Source: an uncultured Litoreibacter sp. (GTDB lineage Bacteria; Pseudomonadota; Alphaproteobacteria; Rhodobacterales; Rhodobacteraceae). From it: a stretch of 64,000 bases of DNA. The DNA is taken from positions 558,001 to 622,000 of the forward strand of contig CANLQL010000002.1 of assembly GCA_947493265.1 (NCBI GenBank), in the 5' to 3' direction. Both the position numbers and the translations under genes were made by a program. The notes under the pieces were generated by a model. It was not told the DNA's origin. It did not search any database and saw only the letters and a list, made by a program, of their open reading frames with translations. This document shows positions 19,597 to 29,828 of the stretch, piece after piece (position 1 is the stretch's first letter; the number at the start of each line of letters is the position of its first letter).

Positions 19597-21240
19597 ATGC
19601 TGCGCAGTCTCGATATCCGGGACATGCTGATCATCGACAAGCTCACGCTGGAGTTCCAACCGGGATTGAATGTCTTGACGGGTGAAACAGGGGCGGGCAA
19701 GTCTATCTTGCTGGATTCATTGGGTTTTGTTCTGGGCTGGCGCGGGCGTGCTGAGCTGGTTCGCCAAGGGGCGGAGCGCGGCGAGGTTATGGCCGCCTTT
19801 GACTTGCCACCTGGACACGCTGCCCACGCGATCCTGGAAGACGCCGGTTTTGAACCGAGTGATGAGTTAATTCTGCGCCGCATCAATTTCAAAGACGGGC
19901 GCAAGCAGGCATTCGTCAATGACAGACGCGCCAGTGGCGAAGTGTTGCGGGCGCTGTCAGACAGCTTGATCGAATTGCATGGCCAGCATGATGATCGCGG
20001 GCTGTTGAACCCGAAAGGTCATTTGGCGGTTCTTGACGCGTTTGCAGGGATTGATCTGACCAAAATGCGGGCGGCATGGCGGGCGTATTCGACCGCGCAG
20101 AAAGATCTTGCCTCGGCGCGAACGGCCTTGGCAGAAGCTCAGAAAGAAGAGGAATTTCTGCGCCACGCGGTCAGCGAATTGGAAGCGCTGGACCCGCAAA
20201 GCGGTGAGGAAGCGCAGTTGGATACCCGTCGCCGGTTGATGCAAGCAGGGGAACGTATCCGCGAAGATATCGCCAAAGCGCTTTCGGCTTTGGGATCTGA
20301 TGGTGCCGATGGTAATTTGCGCGACGCAACGCGGTGGCTGGAAAATGTCGCGGACAGCGCGGAAGGGAAGCTTGACGCGTCGTTGCAATCTTTGGAGCGC
20401 ACGATCACCGAGCTTGGCGAAGCCACGGACGGGATCGAGACCGCGTTGAACGCCATGCAGTTTGATCCGCGCGAATTGGAAAACACCGAAGAACGTCTAT
20501 TTGCCCTGCGAGGGTTAGCTCGCAAACACGGAGTTTTGCCCGACGATCTGGGTGCATTGCGCCTTGAGTTGCGCGACAAGCTTGACGCGGTTGAAGGTGG
20601 CGCGGATCACATCAAACAGTTGGAAGCCGCTGTCGTGGACGCAAAATCCAACTTTGATAAGCTCGCGCAAGCCCTTCATTCCAAAAGGGAAAAAACCGCC
20701 AAGGCATTGGACGCAGCGATGTCTAAGGAACTCGCGCCGCTGAAAATGGAACGCGCGGTGTTTACCACGGAATTGCGCCCCGCCGATCCCGGCCCAAGCG
20801 GCGTTGATGATGTCAGCTTTACCGTTGCCACAAATCCCGGTGCGCCATCGGGGCCTTTAAACAAGATCGCCTCGGGTGGCGAGTTATCGCGGTTTTTGCT
20901 GGCGTTGAAGGTTTGTCTCAGCGATGGCAGCGCGGGTGTTACGATGATCTTTGATGAGATCGACCGCGGTGTTGGCGGGGCTACCGCCAACGCGGTTGGC
21001 AGACGATTGGCCGAAATCGCCCGCGACGCGCAGGTGCTTGTTGTCACCCATTCGCCGCAAGTCGCTGCTTTGGGTGGTCATCACTGGCGGGTTGAAAAGA
21101 AGGTCAGCAAAGGGGCTACGATTTCGACGGTTGAACCGCTTGATGCGGCAGACCGAATAGATGAGATCGCCCGGATGGTCGCGGGTGATACTGTGACGGA
21201 CGCAGCGCGTGACGCGGCGCGGGCCTTGTTGAACGGGTAG
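19597..21240 (+). CDS. recN: DNA repair protein RecN
   Basis: SMC-like ATPase acting in repair of double-strand breaks. 547 residues: Walker A TGETGAGKS around 28-36, a central coiled-coil half on each side of residue 270, the ABC signature ASGGELSR near residue 428, and Walker B MIFDEIDRGVGG near residue 450. A good GGGAGA site precedes the ATG, 39 bp after bamD. It ends the core run that began with ftsI. Confidence 0.95.
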   Translation: MLRSLDIRDMLIIDKLTLEFQPGLNVLTGETGAGKSILLDSLGFVLGWRGRAELVRQGAERGEVMAAFDLPPGHAAHAILEDAGFEPSDELILRRINFKDGRKQAFVNDRRASGEVLRALSDSLIELHGQHDDRGLLNPKGHLAVLDAFAGIDLTKMRAAWRAYSTAQKDLASARTALAEAQKEEEFLRHAVSELEALDPQSGEEAQLDTRRRLMQAGERIREDIAKALSALGSDGADGNLRDATRWLENVADSAEGKLDASLQSLERTITELGEATDGIETALNAMQFDPRELENTEERLFALRGLARKHGVLPDDLGALRLELRDKLDAVEGGADHIKQLEAAVVDAKSNFDKLAQALHSKREKTAKALDAAMSKELAPLKMERAVFTTELRPADPGPSGVDDVSFTVATNPGAPSGPLNKIASGGELSRFLLALKVCLSDGSAGVTMIFDEIDRGVGGATANAVGRRLAEIARDAQVLVVTHSPQVAALGGHHWRVEKKVSKGATISTVEPLDAADRIDEIARMVAGDTVTDAARDAARALLNG

Positions 21241-21353
21241 CGGTGCGCGCCTGATTGGCATAGGGTTTTGACATTGCATGCGCCTCGTGAGAGGTGCGTG
21301 GATTGGGGACGACAACAACCGCATCCCGCGGTGAACGGAAAGTGGCGCGCGAC

Positions 21354-23042
21354 ATGGCGGAGCCGGATAAAGGCGTGATCGGAAAGCAGCTCGACGATGT
21401 CGTCTGTGCCTGTCGCGACGGCTGGAAGGTGATGCGTCGCAAAGGCCCGTCACAGCTTCAATTCTGGTTCATTGCGTTGTTGATCGGGATCGCCGCGGGT
21501 TTCGCAGCGCTTGCATTTCGCAAAGGGATCGATGCGTTGCAGTCGTTTCTCTATGGCGCGCGTGACGTTCACTCCCTGACCGATTTTGCCTCCAGCCTGC
21601 CTTGGTATTGGATCGTGGCCATCCCGATCCTTGGGGGGCTGTGCACGGGGATCATCTTGCATTTGTTTACGCCTGATGGGCGAGTCCGGTCGGTTGCGGA
21701 TGTGATCGCGGGGTCGGCCTTGCATGACGGGCGTGTGGAAAAACGCGCGGGCCTTGCGTCTGCGGCGGCCTCGATGATCACACTTTCATCGGGCGGCTCA
21801 ACCGGCCGGGAAGGGCCGGTCGTCCACCTTGCGGGCGTCATTTCAAGTTGGGTCTGCGGGTTGATCCGTGCCGATGGCATCACCGGTCGCGACCTTCTGG
21901 GTTGCGCGGTTGCCGCGGCGGTTTCTGCCAGTTTTAACGCGCCGATTGCCGGAGCTCTGTTTGCGCTGGAAGTCGTGTTGCGCCACTTCGCGGTCCATGC
22001 GTTTGCCCCGATTGTGATTGCGTCAGCGGCAGGCACGGTGATCAGCCGTTTGGAATTCGGCGATGTCACCGAATTCAGCCTGCCTGCAGAGAATATTCTA
22101 AGCTTTTACGTGGAGTTACCGGCATTCCTGATCCTCGGCCTTTTGTGCGGGATTGTGGCCGTGGTTCTCATGCGCTCCATCTTCTGGGCCGATGATATGG
22201 GCAATATCGTACAGGAAAAATTGCGGATGCCGCGATGGCTGCGCCCGGCTGTTGCCGGCGCTCTGCTGGGGATTATTGCGCTGCAGTTTCCCCATATCAT
22301 CGGGGTTGGTTACGGCACGACGACGCAAGCGCTGACCGGGGAACTGCTGTTCTACGAGGCTGTGATCTTTGCCATTTTCAAGGTGATCGCGGTCGCTGTC
22401 ACGATGGCCGGGCGCATGGGCGGGGGTGTGTTTTCCCCATCGCTGATGGTGGGCGCGCTCACTGGTTTGGCGTTTGGCGGGATTGCGACAGGGATCTTCC
22501 CGAACGTCTCAGGGGCAGAGACGCTTTACGCCCTGGCAGGCATGGGGGCTGTGGCGGCCGCAGTCTTGGGAGCGCCGATCTCAACGACCTTGATTGTCTT
22601 TGAACTGACCGGTGACTGGCAAACCGGTCTGGCGGTGATGGTTGCCGTGTCGCTGTCCACCGCATTGGCCAGCCGCCTTGTTGATCGATCGTTCTTCCTG
22701 ACCCAACTGGAACGGCGCGACATTCACTTGGCTGCAGGCCCGCAAGCCTATCTTTTGTCGATGTTCCGTGTGGGCAATGTCATGCGCACCAGTGATCACC
22801 CTGATGCCGCATCAGAAGAAGCAATCTGGGAAGTCATCGAAGAGGGGGTCTTTATCGGCCCCAACGCCACACTTGAAGACGCAATGCCGATCTTTGAGAC
22901 CACAAACCGGCGCTTTATTCCGGTGGCGACTTTCGGAGCCGAGGGCGAGCCGCCCTCAATCGACGGTGCGCTGTTTCAGGTGGATGCGTTGAAGCAATAC
23001 AACCGTGCATTGGCGGCGACCGCCGCCGAGGAACATTCTTAA
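21354..23042 (+). CDS. ClC-family chloride channel or transporter
   Basis: Polytopic inner-membrane protein of about 560 residues. The ClC motifs GSTGREGPVV (with the gating glutamate) and GGGVFSPSLMVGAL are present. The first filter motif, GSGIP in well-studied members, reads GSALHD here, so chloride selectivity is uncertain. The last 80 residues look like a single CBS-type regulatory segment. The start is ambiguous: GTG 21294 and TTG 21303 are in frame upstream; I chose the first ATG, which leaves about 30 cytoplasmic residues before the first membrane helix. Confidence 0.85.
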   Translation: MAEPDKGVIGKQLDDVVCACRDGWKVMRRKGPSQLQFWFIALLIGIAAGFAALAFRKGIDALQSFLYGARDVHSLTDFASSLPWYWIVAIPILGGLCTGIILHLFTPDGRVRSVADVIAGSALHDGRVEKRAGLASAAASMITLSSGGSTGREGPVVHLAGVISSWVCGLIRADGITGRDLLGCAVAAAVSASFNAPIAGALFALEVVLRHFAVHAFAPIVIASAAGTVISRLEFGDVTEFSLPAENILSFYVELPAFLILGLLCGIVAVVLMRSIFWADDMGNIVQEKLRMPRWLRPAVAGALLGIIALQFPHIIGVGYGTTTQALTGELLFYEAVIFAIFKVIAVAVTMAGRMGGGVFSPSLMVGALTGLAFGGIATGIFPNVSGAETLYALAGMGAVAAAVLGAPISTTLIVFELTGDWQTGLAVMVAVSLSTALASRLVDRSFFLTQLERRDIHLAAGPQAYLLSMFRVGNVMRTSDHPDAASEEAIWEVIEEGVFIGPNATLEDAMPIFETTNRRFIPVATFGAEGEPPSIDGALFQVDALKQYNRALAATAAEEHS

Positions 23043-23384
23043 TCAAAGTTGTTCAACCGTGACCTTGTCAGGGTAGAATGCCAGATGGCCCGCGATCTGT
23101 TCGAGCCCGGCTTTTGGTGTCTCATAGGACCAGGCTGCGTTTTCGATTGGCCCGCTTTTGGCCTGGATCGTGAAATAGCTTGCCGTGCCTTTATGCGGGC
23201 AGTCGGTCTTGTGGTCTGTCTCATCGAAAAACGCCATCGCAAGGTCCGCGCGCGGGACATAGAAAACCGGCGTGTAGCTGCCTTCCACAAGCTCAATCAC
23301 ATTGTTGCTTTCACCCAGAACAGCCCCCGCGGCGCGGATGGAAAATGTCCCTTTGGCTTTGTGCAACTTGATATGATCGGCCAT
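23043..23384 (-). CDS. DUF427 domain protein
   Basis: 113 residues in the DUF427 family, a small cytoplasmic beta fold of unknown function. Family features include YVPRADLAMAFF, the TDCPHKGTASYF motif near residue 65, and the C-terminal HLAFYPDKV. The ATG at 23384 has AAAGGGG a few bases upstream; the longer frame start at 23444 is rejected. It converges with the ClC gene, the two stop codons directly touching. Confidence 0.85.
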   Translation of the reverse strand: MADHIKLHKAKGTFSIRAAGAVLGESNNVIELVEGSYTPVFYVPRADLAMAFFDETDHKTDCPHKGTASYFTIQAKSGPIENAAWSYETPKAGLEQIAGHLAFYPDKVTVEQL

Positions 23385-23456
23385 GGTGACCCCTTTTTGA
23401 AAACTATCTGTATTTCGACGACGGACGTAACAGTTTGATGTCACGTGGCTGCCAGC

Positions 23457-25241
23457 TTAAAGCGGAGCTGTCGCCTGAGCCAACCAACTAGCAGATTTTC
23501 CCGAAACTTCCAATTTTTTCACGATTTCAGCGTGATAGGAATTGATCCAGTCAACCTCAGCAGGGCTGAGCATGTCAGAATTAATCAACCTGCGGTCTAT
23601 CGGGACCCAGGTTAGCGTTTCAAAATGCAGGTGGTCTCGGTTGTCGCCCAGATCTGGCGCAGGTTGCACCACGATCAGGTTTTCGATGCGAATTCCAAAC
23701 GCGCCTTCGCGGTAATAGCCCGGTTCGTTGGACAGGATCATACCGGGTTGCAGCGGTACCTCTGATATCCGGGATATTCGTTGCGGGCCTTCATGCACTG
23801 ACAGATAAGACCCGACGCCGTGCCCGGTGCCGTGGTCATAGTCCAGACCCTCGCGCCACAACGGCGCGCGCGCCAGCGCATCCAGATCCCGCCCGGCAAC
23901 GCCGTTCGGGAAGCGGGTTTGGGACACCGCGATCATGCCTTGCAGCACAAGTGTGAAGCAGCGCTTCTGTTCGTCGGTTGGCGTGCCGATAGCAACGGTT
24001 CGGGTGATATCCGTCGTGCCATCGACATATTGCCCACCGGAATCGACCAGCAGCAACTCCCCGTCTTGGGCGGTTCTGTTGGTGTCATGGGTGACGCGGT
24101 AGTGCACGATGGCCCCGTTTGGCCCTGCGCCTGAGATCGTTTCAAAGCTGATATCGCGAAGTGCGTTCGTGCCTTGGCGAAAGCCTTCAAGGGCCTTCAC
24201 GGCATCAATCTCGGTAAACTGTCCAGGGGTCTGCGCATCGAGCCAAGCCAGAAAGTCGATCACCGCGCGCGCGTCCCGCAGATGGGCCTGCCGCGCGCCT
24301 TCGATCTCCACCTCGTTTTTGCAGGCTTTGGGCAGAATACACGGATCTTGGGCGTAGGAAATCTTGGCCGTTCCGCTGGCTGTGATCAATTCTGTCAATG
24401 CCAGCGGTGCAGATGCCGGATCAAGGCGGATTGTGCCGTTCAATGACGCGACCACATCGGCCATCTTTTCAGGAGGATGGATTGTGATCGCAGGATCAGG
24501 CCTCAGATCGGCGACACGGTCGGGCTCGATGAACAGATCAACACGGGCATCGGCGTGCAGGATCGCAAAACACTGAACAATTGGATTGCGGGCGATGTCC
24601 GTGCCGCGAATATTCAAAAGCCAACAAATGCTGTCGGGCAGGGTGAGGATGACAGACGTCTCGCCTGCATCGCGCAGGACATTTGCAATCTGGGCGCGTT
24701 TTTCGGGGGAAGGCTGCCCGCTCAACTCAACAGGATGGGCTTCCACCTTGCGCTGAGGTTTGGCGGGGCGATCCGGCCAAATCTGATCGACAAGATTGCC
24801 TTCAACCGCCTTCAACGAAACACCGGAGCCCCTCAGGTTTTCGGAAATCTCATCAATTTGCGACTTGGTGAACAGCCATGGATCAAACCCGACCGTCCCA
24901 GTTTTTATCTGGCTCTTGATCCAGTCAGCTGGTTTGGTTTCGGGCCAGGGAACGGGGGTGAAATGGTCGGTTGCAACCTGATCTTTCACCTGGACCCGAT
25001 AGCGTCCGTCAATGAACACACCAGCGCTGTCGTGCAGCGCAATACAGAACCCGGCGGACCCGGTAAAGCCCGTGAGCCAGGCCAAACGTTCATCACAGGG
25101 CGCAACATATTCACCCTGATGGGCATCTGCGCGCGGGATGATATACCCCGCAAGATCTTGTTCTTTCAGAAGGTTTCGCAGCTTTGTGAGCCTTGCAGGC
25201 CCATGTTCAGGAGAGGTCGCGACATCGAAACCCTGAAACAT
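23457..25241 (-). CDS. Xaa-Pro aminopeptidase (M24 family, PepP-like)
   Basis: 594 residues, cytoplasmic metallopeptidase that removes N-terminal residues preceding proline. It has two creatinase-like N-terminal domains (the first marked by ADAHQGEYVAPCDERL), then the pita-bread M24 domain. Metal ligands are visible: two aspartates in LLLVDSGGQYVDGTTDIT, a histidine in GHGVGSYLSVHEGP, and glutamates in LSNEPGYY and GIRIENL. The length matches the long form with three domains. The ATG directly follows the cobT stop, so the two are probably cotranscribed. Confidence 0.92.
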   Translation of the reverse strand: MFQGFDVATSPEHGPARLTKLRNLLKEQDLAGYIIPRADAHQGEYVAPCDERLAWLTGFTGSAGFCIALHDSAGVFIDGRYRVQVKDQVATDHFTPVPWPETKPADWIKSQIKTGTVGFDPWLFTKSQIDEISENLRGSGVSLKAVEGNLVDQIWPDRPAKPQRKVEAHPVELSGQPSPEKRAQIANVLRDAGETSVILTLPDSICWLLNIRGTDIARNPIVQCFAILHADARVDLFIEPDRVADLRPDPAITIHPPEKMADVVASLNGTIRLDPASAPLALTELITASGTAKISYAQDPCILPKACKNEVEIEGARQAHLRDARAVIDFLAWLDAQTPGQFTEIDAVKALEGFRQGTNALRDISFETISGAGPNGAIVHYRVTHDTNRTAQDGELLLVDSGGQYVDGTTDITRTVAIGTPTDEQKRCFTLVLQGMIAVSQTRFPNGVAGRDLDALARAPLWREGLDYDHGTGHGVGSYLSVHEGPQRISRISEVPLQPGMILSNEPGYYREGAFGIRIENLIVVQPAPDLGDNRDHLHFETLTWVPIDRRLINSDMLSPAEVDWINSYHAEIVKKLEVSGKSASWLAQATAPL

Positions 25242-27122
25242 CTATCCGGCCCGCTTCATGCCCATCACACGGGCGCGCGCCCGCGGGTCGCTGTCAAACA
25301 AAGCGGCCAGTTGTTCGGTCATTGCGCCGGCAAGTTGTTCAACATCGGTAATCGTGACGGCGCGGTCATAATACCGCGTGACATCATGGCCAATACCGAT
25401 GGCGATCAGTTCTATCGCGCGGCGTTTTTCAACCATCGCGATCACATCGCGCAGGTGTTTTTCCAGGTAGTTGGCCGGGTTCACCGACAGTGTGGAGTCG
25501 TCAACAGGCGCACCATCGCTGATGACCATCAGAACCTTGCGGCTTTCAGGACGCCCAAGCATCCGGCGATGCGCCCATTCCAGCGCTTCACCGTCGATGT
25601 TTTCCTTCAGCAAGCCTTCTTTCATCATCAGACCCAAATTGGGCCGGGTGCGCCGCCAAGGGGCATCGGCAGATTTGTAGACGATGTGGCGCAGATCATT
25701 CAGACGCCCGGGTTGTTGCGGACGTCCTTCGGCAAGCCAATTTTCACGCGATTGTCCGCCCTTCCAGGCACGGGTGGTGAACCCCAGAATTTCGGTTTTC
25801 ACCTGGCAACGTTCCAGTGTACGGGCCAACACGTCGGCGCAAATCGCCGCGATGGAGATCGGACGCCCCCGCATTGAGCCGGAGTTGTCTAGAAGCAGCG
25901 TCACGCAAGTGTCGCGAAACTCCGTATCTTTTTCGATCTTGAAGCTCAGCGGGGTGGTCGGGTTGGCAACGACACGCGCCAGACGGCCAGCATCCAGAAT
26001 GCCTTCCTCAAGATCAAATTCCCAAGATCGGTTTTGTTGGGCCTGCAGGCGGCGCTGCAATTTGTTGGCCAGCCGGGAAACGGCACCTTTCAGGGGTTCC
26101 AGCTGCTGATCAAGATAGGCGCGCAGGCGTTCCAACTCGGCCGGTTCTGCAAGGTCTTCCGCGCGAATTTCTTCATCAAATTCAGTGCTGTAAACGATGT
26201 AATTCGGATCAGCATCGGAATGAGGCGGCGGCACGGGCGGCTCCATCGGTGCGTCGCCTTCTGGCATTTCCGCCTCGTCGCCCATTTCGGCATCGGCCAT
26301 ATCGTCAAGCTGCACCGTCGCCTGCGAGGCGTCTTGCTGCTCTTCCTGGGATTGCTCGGCCTGTGCGTCCTCGTCCTCGGAATTATCTTCTTTGTCCGCG
26401 TTCGAATTGTCTTCCTCGGCCTGCTCCTGCTGGTCGTTTTCGGCCTCATCGTTTTGGTCGTCATCGATGTCGTCCGGATCATCGCCAAGCTGATCGCCAT
26501 AGCCCAGATCGTCGATGATCTGACGGGCAAATTTGGCGAAGCTGGCTTGATCGTCCAGCACGTCTTCGAGGTTTTCCAACGTGCCGCCCGCGGATTGTTC
26601 GATGAAATCCTTCCATAGGTTCATCACATTGTCCGCGCCTTTGGGCAGGTCGCGACCGGTGGCCAGATGACGGATCAGATAGCCCGCGGCGACTGACAGC
26701 GGGGCCTGTCCTGGCTCCGTAATTTGTTCATAGCCTTTGCGGCTGGCCTCGGACCCGATCTTGGCATCGATATTGCCTGCGGTGCCGGGCATTGCGCGTG
26801 CGCCCATTGCTTCACAGCGGGCAGTTTCCATCGCGTCATACAGATCGCGCGCCATATTGCCTTGCGGCTCGTAGCGGTTGTTCGTTGATGGATTGTGGAA
26901 CCGGCGGCGCAGTGCATAGGCATCGGCCGTACCGCGGGCCAGCAGCACCTCCTCCTTCGTCATGCGGCGCGTGACCTGCGGCAACCGGACCTGATCATTG
27001 GTCATACCGGGGGGGTCAACCGAGAAGCTGACGCCCAGATCAGGGTCATTGGCGAGTGTTTTCGTCGCCTCTGCCAGAGCCTTCTTGAAAGGATCGGCGG
27101 GGTTGTCGTTTTTGTTAGCCAA
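25242..27122 (-). CDS. cobT: Cobaltochelatase subunit CobT
   Basis: 626-residue partner of CobS in the aerobic (late insertion) cobalt chelatase, which with CobN inserts cobalt into hydrogenobyrinic acid a,c-diamide. The N-terminal 200 residues are helical, residues about 210-300 form a very acidic linker, and a C-terminal VWA domain starts near 400 with the MIDAS motif DNSGS at 412-416. It overlaps cobS by 8 bp. cobN is not in the window. Confidence 0.95.
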   Translation of the reverse strand: MANKNDNPADPFKKALAEATKTLANDPDLGVSFSVDPPGMTNDQVRLPQVTRRMTKEEVLLARGTADAYALRRRFHNPSTNNRYEPQGNMARDLYDAMETARCEAMGARAMPGTAGNIDAKIGSEASRKGYEQITEPGQAPLSVAAGYLIRHLATGRDLPKGADNVMNLWKDFIEQSAGGTLENLEDVLDDQASFAKFARQIIDDLGYGDQLGDDPDDIDDDQNDEAENDQQEQAEEDNSNADKEDNSEDEDAQAEQSQEEQQDASQATVQLDDMADAEMGDEAEMPEGDAPMEPPVPPPHSDADPNYIVYSTEFDEEIRAEDLAEPAELERLRAYLDQQLEPLKGAVSRLANKLQRRLQAQQNRSWEFDLEEGILDAGRLARVVANPTTPLSFKIEKDTEFRDTCVTLLLDNSGSMRGRPISIAAICADVLARTLERCQVKTEILGFTTRAWKGGQSRENWLAEGRPQQPGRLNDLRHIVYKSADAPWRRTRPNLGLMMKEGLLKENIDGEALEWAHRRMLGRPESRKVLMVISDGAPVDDSTLSVNPANYLEKHLRDVIAMVEKRRAIELIAIGIGHDVTRYYDRAVTITDVEQLAGAMTEQLAALFDSDPRARARVMGMKRAG

Positions 27123-28101
27123 GGCTCACGCTTGCCGCACTTTCGGGCAGCTCTTCATCGAAACAACGTTGGTAGAATTCGGCCACGGTTTCGCGCTCCA
27201 ACTCGTCGCACTTATTCAGGAACGACAGGCGGAATGCATAACCTACATCTTTGAAAATCAACGAATTTTGCGCCCAGGCGATTACAGTCCGAGGGGACAT
27301 AACCGTGGATAGATCGCCGTTCATGAACGCGGTCCGGGTCAGGTCGGCGACGGTAACCATCTGGCCGATGGTCTTGCGACCGTCAGCCGTATTGAAGGTC
27401 GGCGACTTCGACAGGATGATCGCAGCTTCGGCGTCATGGCTGAGATAGTTCAGCGTCGCAACAAGGCTCCACCGGTCCATCTGGCCTTGGTTGATCTGCT
27501 GCGTACCGTGGTAAAGTCCGGTCGTGTCGCCCAAACCAACCGTGTTGGCGGTCGCAAAAATGCGGAAATTTGGATGCGGGTTGATGACTTTGTTCTGGTC
27601 CAGAAGCGTCAGTTTGCCGTCTGTTTCCAGAACCCGCTGGATCACGAACATCACGTCCGCGCGGCCGGCGTCATATTCATCGAACACAATCGCTGTTGGG
27701 TTGCGCAGGGCCCAAGGCAAGATGCCTTCCTGGAATTCCGTGACCTGAACGCCGTCTTTCAGCTTGATCGCGTCTTTCCCGATCAAGTCGATCCGGGAGA
27801 TGTGGCTGTCAAGGTTAACGCGCACACACGGCCAGTTCAGGCGGCTGGCAACCTGTTCGATATGGGTCGATTTACCGGTGCCGTGGTAGCCTTGGATCAT
27901 CACACGGCGGTTGTGCGAAAAGCCCGCCAAAATCGCCAATGTGGTGTCGCGGTCAAACTTGTAGGTGGAGTCCAACTCCGGCACGCGGTCCGTGCGGTCT
28001 GCGAAGCCTTTAACTACCATATCACTGTCGATGCCGAATACCTCGCGGACCGAAATGTCCTCGGTGGGTTTCGCGCTCAAATCAATCGTTCCGTCAGCCA
28101 T
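27115..28101 (-). CDS. cobS: Cobaltochelatase subunit CobS (AAA+ ATPase)
   Basis: 328 residues, a MoxR-type AAA+ ATPase that forms a ring with CobT to power cobalt insertion into the corrin. Walker [11 protein letters not shown] at 71-80, Walker [11 protein letters not shown] near 135, sensor 1 FRIFATANT near 190. The ATG at 28101 gives the standard N-terminus; the frame start at 28242 adds 47 residues with no family match. It is first in a cobS-cobT-peptidase run. Confidence 0.95.
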   Translation of the reverse strand: MADGTIDLSAKPTEDISVREVFGIDSDMVVKGFADRTDRVPELDSTYKFDRDTTLAILAGFSHNRRVMIQGYHGTGKSTHIEQVASRLNWPCVRVNLDSHISRIDLIGKDAIKLKDGVQVTEFQEGILPWALRNPTAIVFDEYDAGRADVMFVIQRVLETDGKLTLLDQNKVINPHPNFRIFATANTVGLGDTTGLYHGTQQINQGQMDRWSLVATLNYLSHDAEAAIILSKSPTFNTADGRKTIGQMVTVADLTRTAFMNGDLSTVMSPRTVIAWAQNSLIFKDVGYAFRLSFLNKCDELERETVAEFYQRCFDEELPESAASVSLG

Positions 28102-28332
28102 GTCGTGCCCTTTTAGATAACGGGTCCGGGATGCCTGATTATGCAGCCAAGAGCAAGGGGCGGGCAGGGGAGTTTCTGGTGCAAATTCGCAGAATTGATG
28201 CGCTACTTTGCCACGATATCCTGTCTGCGTTGGTCCGACCATCCCGCCGGGTTGTTATGAGTCCAGTTCTGCCAATTCAAAATGCCAGCCCGAGCCCTAA
28301 GTAAAAACCGAAGCCGACCGACCCAATTCTGA

Positions 28333-28346
28333 GCGGGTGTTCCCGC
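28333..28346 (-). terminator. Hairpin at the 3' end of the J-domain gene
   Basis: GCGGG-TGTT-CCCGC lies just past the stop of the minus-strand J-domain gene. It has no T-run on that strand, so it may only stabilise or weakly terminate the transcript. The rest of the 248-bp gap between 28101 and 28350 shows nothing I can name. Confidence 0.35.
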
Positions 28347-28349
28347 GGG

Positions 28350-28991
28350 TTATTCGCCGAAATTCCGGCTGACTTTGATCTGGTCCCAGGCCCACACAAC
28401 CTTTTGCAGCTGTTCCTCGTCGGCCCGGTTTCCGCCGTTCATGTCGGGGTGAAGATCTTTGACCAAGCTTTTGTATTTCTTGCGCAAATCCGTCTTCGTC
28501 ATCCGCGAGTCGCCCTCAAGAATTTCCAAGGCTTGCCGTTCTGTCGGGGGGAGTTTCCGGCCAGTTCCGCCGCCTGGTACACGGCCTGGATTGCGGGTCG
28601 CATTCTCACCCAGCACAGACATTGGGTCATCGACACCAAGCCGGGACCAAGCGCGCTGTTCCTCCCCCTTTTTAAGGGGCTTGGTTTCGCGTTCCCAAAC
28701 ACGGTCGGACGACATTTGCCGCTCCATTTCTTCCTGCGTATGGGTCTCGAAGAAATTCCATTTCAGGTTGTATTCCCGCGCATGATCTTTGCAGAACCAG
28801 TAGTAATCGTCCAAAATATCGGGCGATTTCGGCGCACGGTATTTCCCCGCTTCTTCGCAGCCGGGGGCTTCACATGTCTTTTGCGAAGTTTCGACCGCAC
28901 CAGACATGCCGCGGCGGGTCTTCGCCCGACGCTTTTTGTCTGTGGAGACGGAAATATCGAACTCAAACGGATCAAAGGGGGCACGTGCCAT
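28350..28991 (-). CDS. C-terminal J-domain protein with an N-terminal zinc-finger-like region
   Basis: 213 residues. The J domain is at the C-terminus (about 155-213) with the HPD motif in LVKDLHPDMNGG, so it should stimulate a DnaK-type ATPase. The N-terminal part has a C-x4-C ... C-x2-H pattern (CEAPGC, then CKDH about 22 residues later) that may bind zinc. This arrangement is common in alphaproteobacterial DnaJ-like proteins of unknown client. The ATG at 28991 is chosen over 29060 for its AAGGTGA site. It diverges from bolA. Confidence 0.88.
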   Translation of the reverse strand: MARAPFDPFEFDISVSTDKKRRAKTRRGMSGAVETSQKTCEAPGCEEAGKYRAPKSPDILDDYYWFCKDHAREYNLKWNFFETHTQEEMERQMSSDRVWERETKPLKKGEEQRAWSRLGVDDPMSVLGENATRNPGRVPGGGTGRKLPPTERQALEILEGDSRMTKTDLRKKYKSLVKDLHPDMNGGNRADEEQLQKVVWAWDQIKVSRNFGE

Positions 28992-29113
28992 GACTTCACC
29001 TTTTCGACTCGGAACAAGCAGTTTAGGGTTTTCTACGGCGAGGTGAAGGGGCGTTTTCACTTTTTACCAAATCGGCGATTTGCGCGGCCCCGCGCTTGAA
29101 GGAAAGAGAAATC

Positions 29114-29377
29114 ATGGCCCAGAATATGAAAGATCGAATTGCCGCCGCTTTGGAGGCCGCGTTTTCCCCGACACATCTGTCAGTGGTGGATGACAGCGAA
29201 GCCCATCGCGGCCATGCAGGGTTTCAAGAGGGCGGCGAAAGCCACTTTAACGTAGAGATCACAGCCCCTGAATTTAAAGGAAAATCCCGCATTGAACAGC
29301 ACCGCGCCGTTCATGCCGCCTTAGGCAAAGAGATCACGACGCGTATTCATGCTTTGGGATTGAAAATCAGCTCTTAG
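29114..29377 (+). CDS. bolA: BolA-family protein
   Basis: 87 residues with the BolA class II/KH-like fold: the conserved HxGH region (AHRGHAG), ESHFNVEI, and the helix EQHRAVHAAL with its invariant RAVHAAL-type motif and trailing histidine. BolA proteins work with monothiol glutaredoxins in iron-sulfur trafficking. The ATG at 29114 has GGAAAGAGA upstream. The 3' end overlaps the opposing DUF4177 gene by 11 bp. Confidence 0.92.
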   Translation: MAQNMKDRIAAALEAAFSPTHLSVVDDSEAHRGHAGFQEGGESHFNVEITAPEFKGKSRIEQHRAVHAALGKEITTRIHALGLKISS

Positions 29378-29801
29378 GATCTGAAGTTCCGTCGGTTTCA
29401 GACGAGGTTTCGAGATCCGGATCGACATCTGGGTGATCCTCTGACGCGGAGAGGTCATCGGGTTCAATTTCCAGATCCTCGTCCATCTCGGCCATAGGGT
29501 GGTCTTCTTCCAGCAGAGAATTCTCCGCCTCAGCTTCTGCCAGCAACGTGTCGATGTTGGCGATGTCCGCTTTGGCGCGTCGAAACACCAACAAGGATTG
29601 ATATTTGACGACCCGGCCGGTCAGGCCTTGGCGTTCTTCATTTGGAAGCGTATCCGCGCGCAGGTATTCCCACCCGTCTGCGGCCATTTCGTTCATCACC
29701 GATGAGACGGCATTGGCGAATTTATCCGGACCACCGCGCACGCCTTTTGCAGCCTTGCCACGTCGTGGTGCGACGATTGCTTTATATTCAAACTTTGACA
29801 T
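29367..29801 (-). CDS. DUF4177 domain protein
   Basis: 144 residues. The first 75 (FEYKAIVAPRRG, then MAADGWEYLRADTLP and YQSLLVFRR) fit DUF4177, a small alpha/beta domain of unknown function. The rest is a low-complexity acidic tail rich in Glu, Asp and Ser, probably disordered. The ATG at 29801 is preceded by GGGAGAAG. It converges with bolA. Confidence 0.82.
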   Translation of the reverse strand: MSKFEYKAIVAPRRGKAAKGVRGGPDKFANAVSSVMNEMAADGWEYLRADTLPNEERQGLTGRVVKYQSLLVFRRAKADIANIDTLLAEAEAENSLLEEDHPMAEMDEDLEIEPDDLSASEDHPDVDPDLETSSETDGTSDPKS

Positions 29802-29828
29802 TCTTCTCCCCAGTCGCTGTTGCATAAT

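Noticed and set aside
24477-25877. 466-residue open frame antisense to the aminopeptidase and cobT
   Set aside because: Covers two well-supported genes on the other strand, has no recognisable domain and no ribosome site; a shadow of GC-biased codons.
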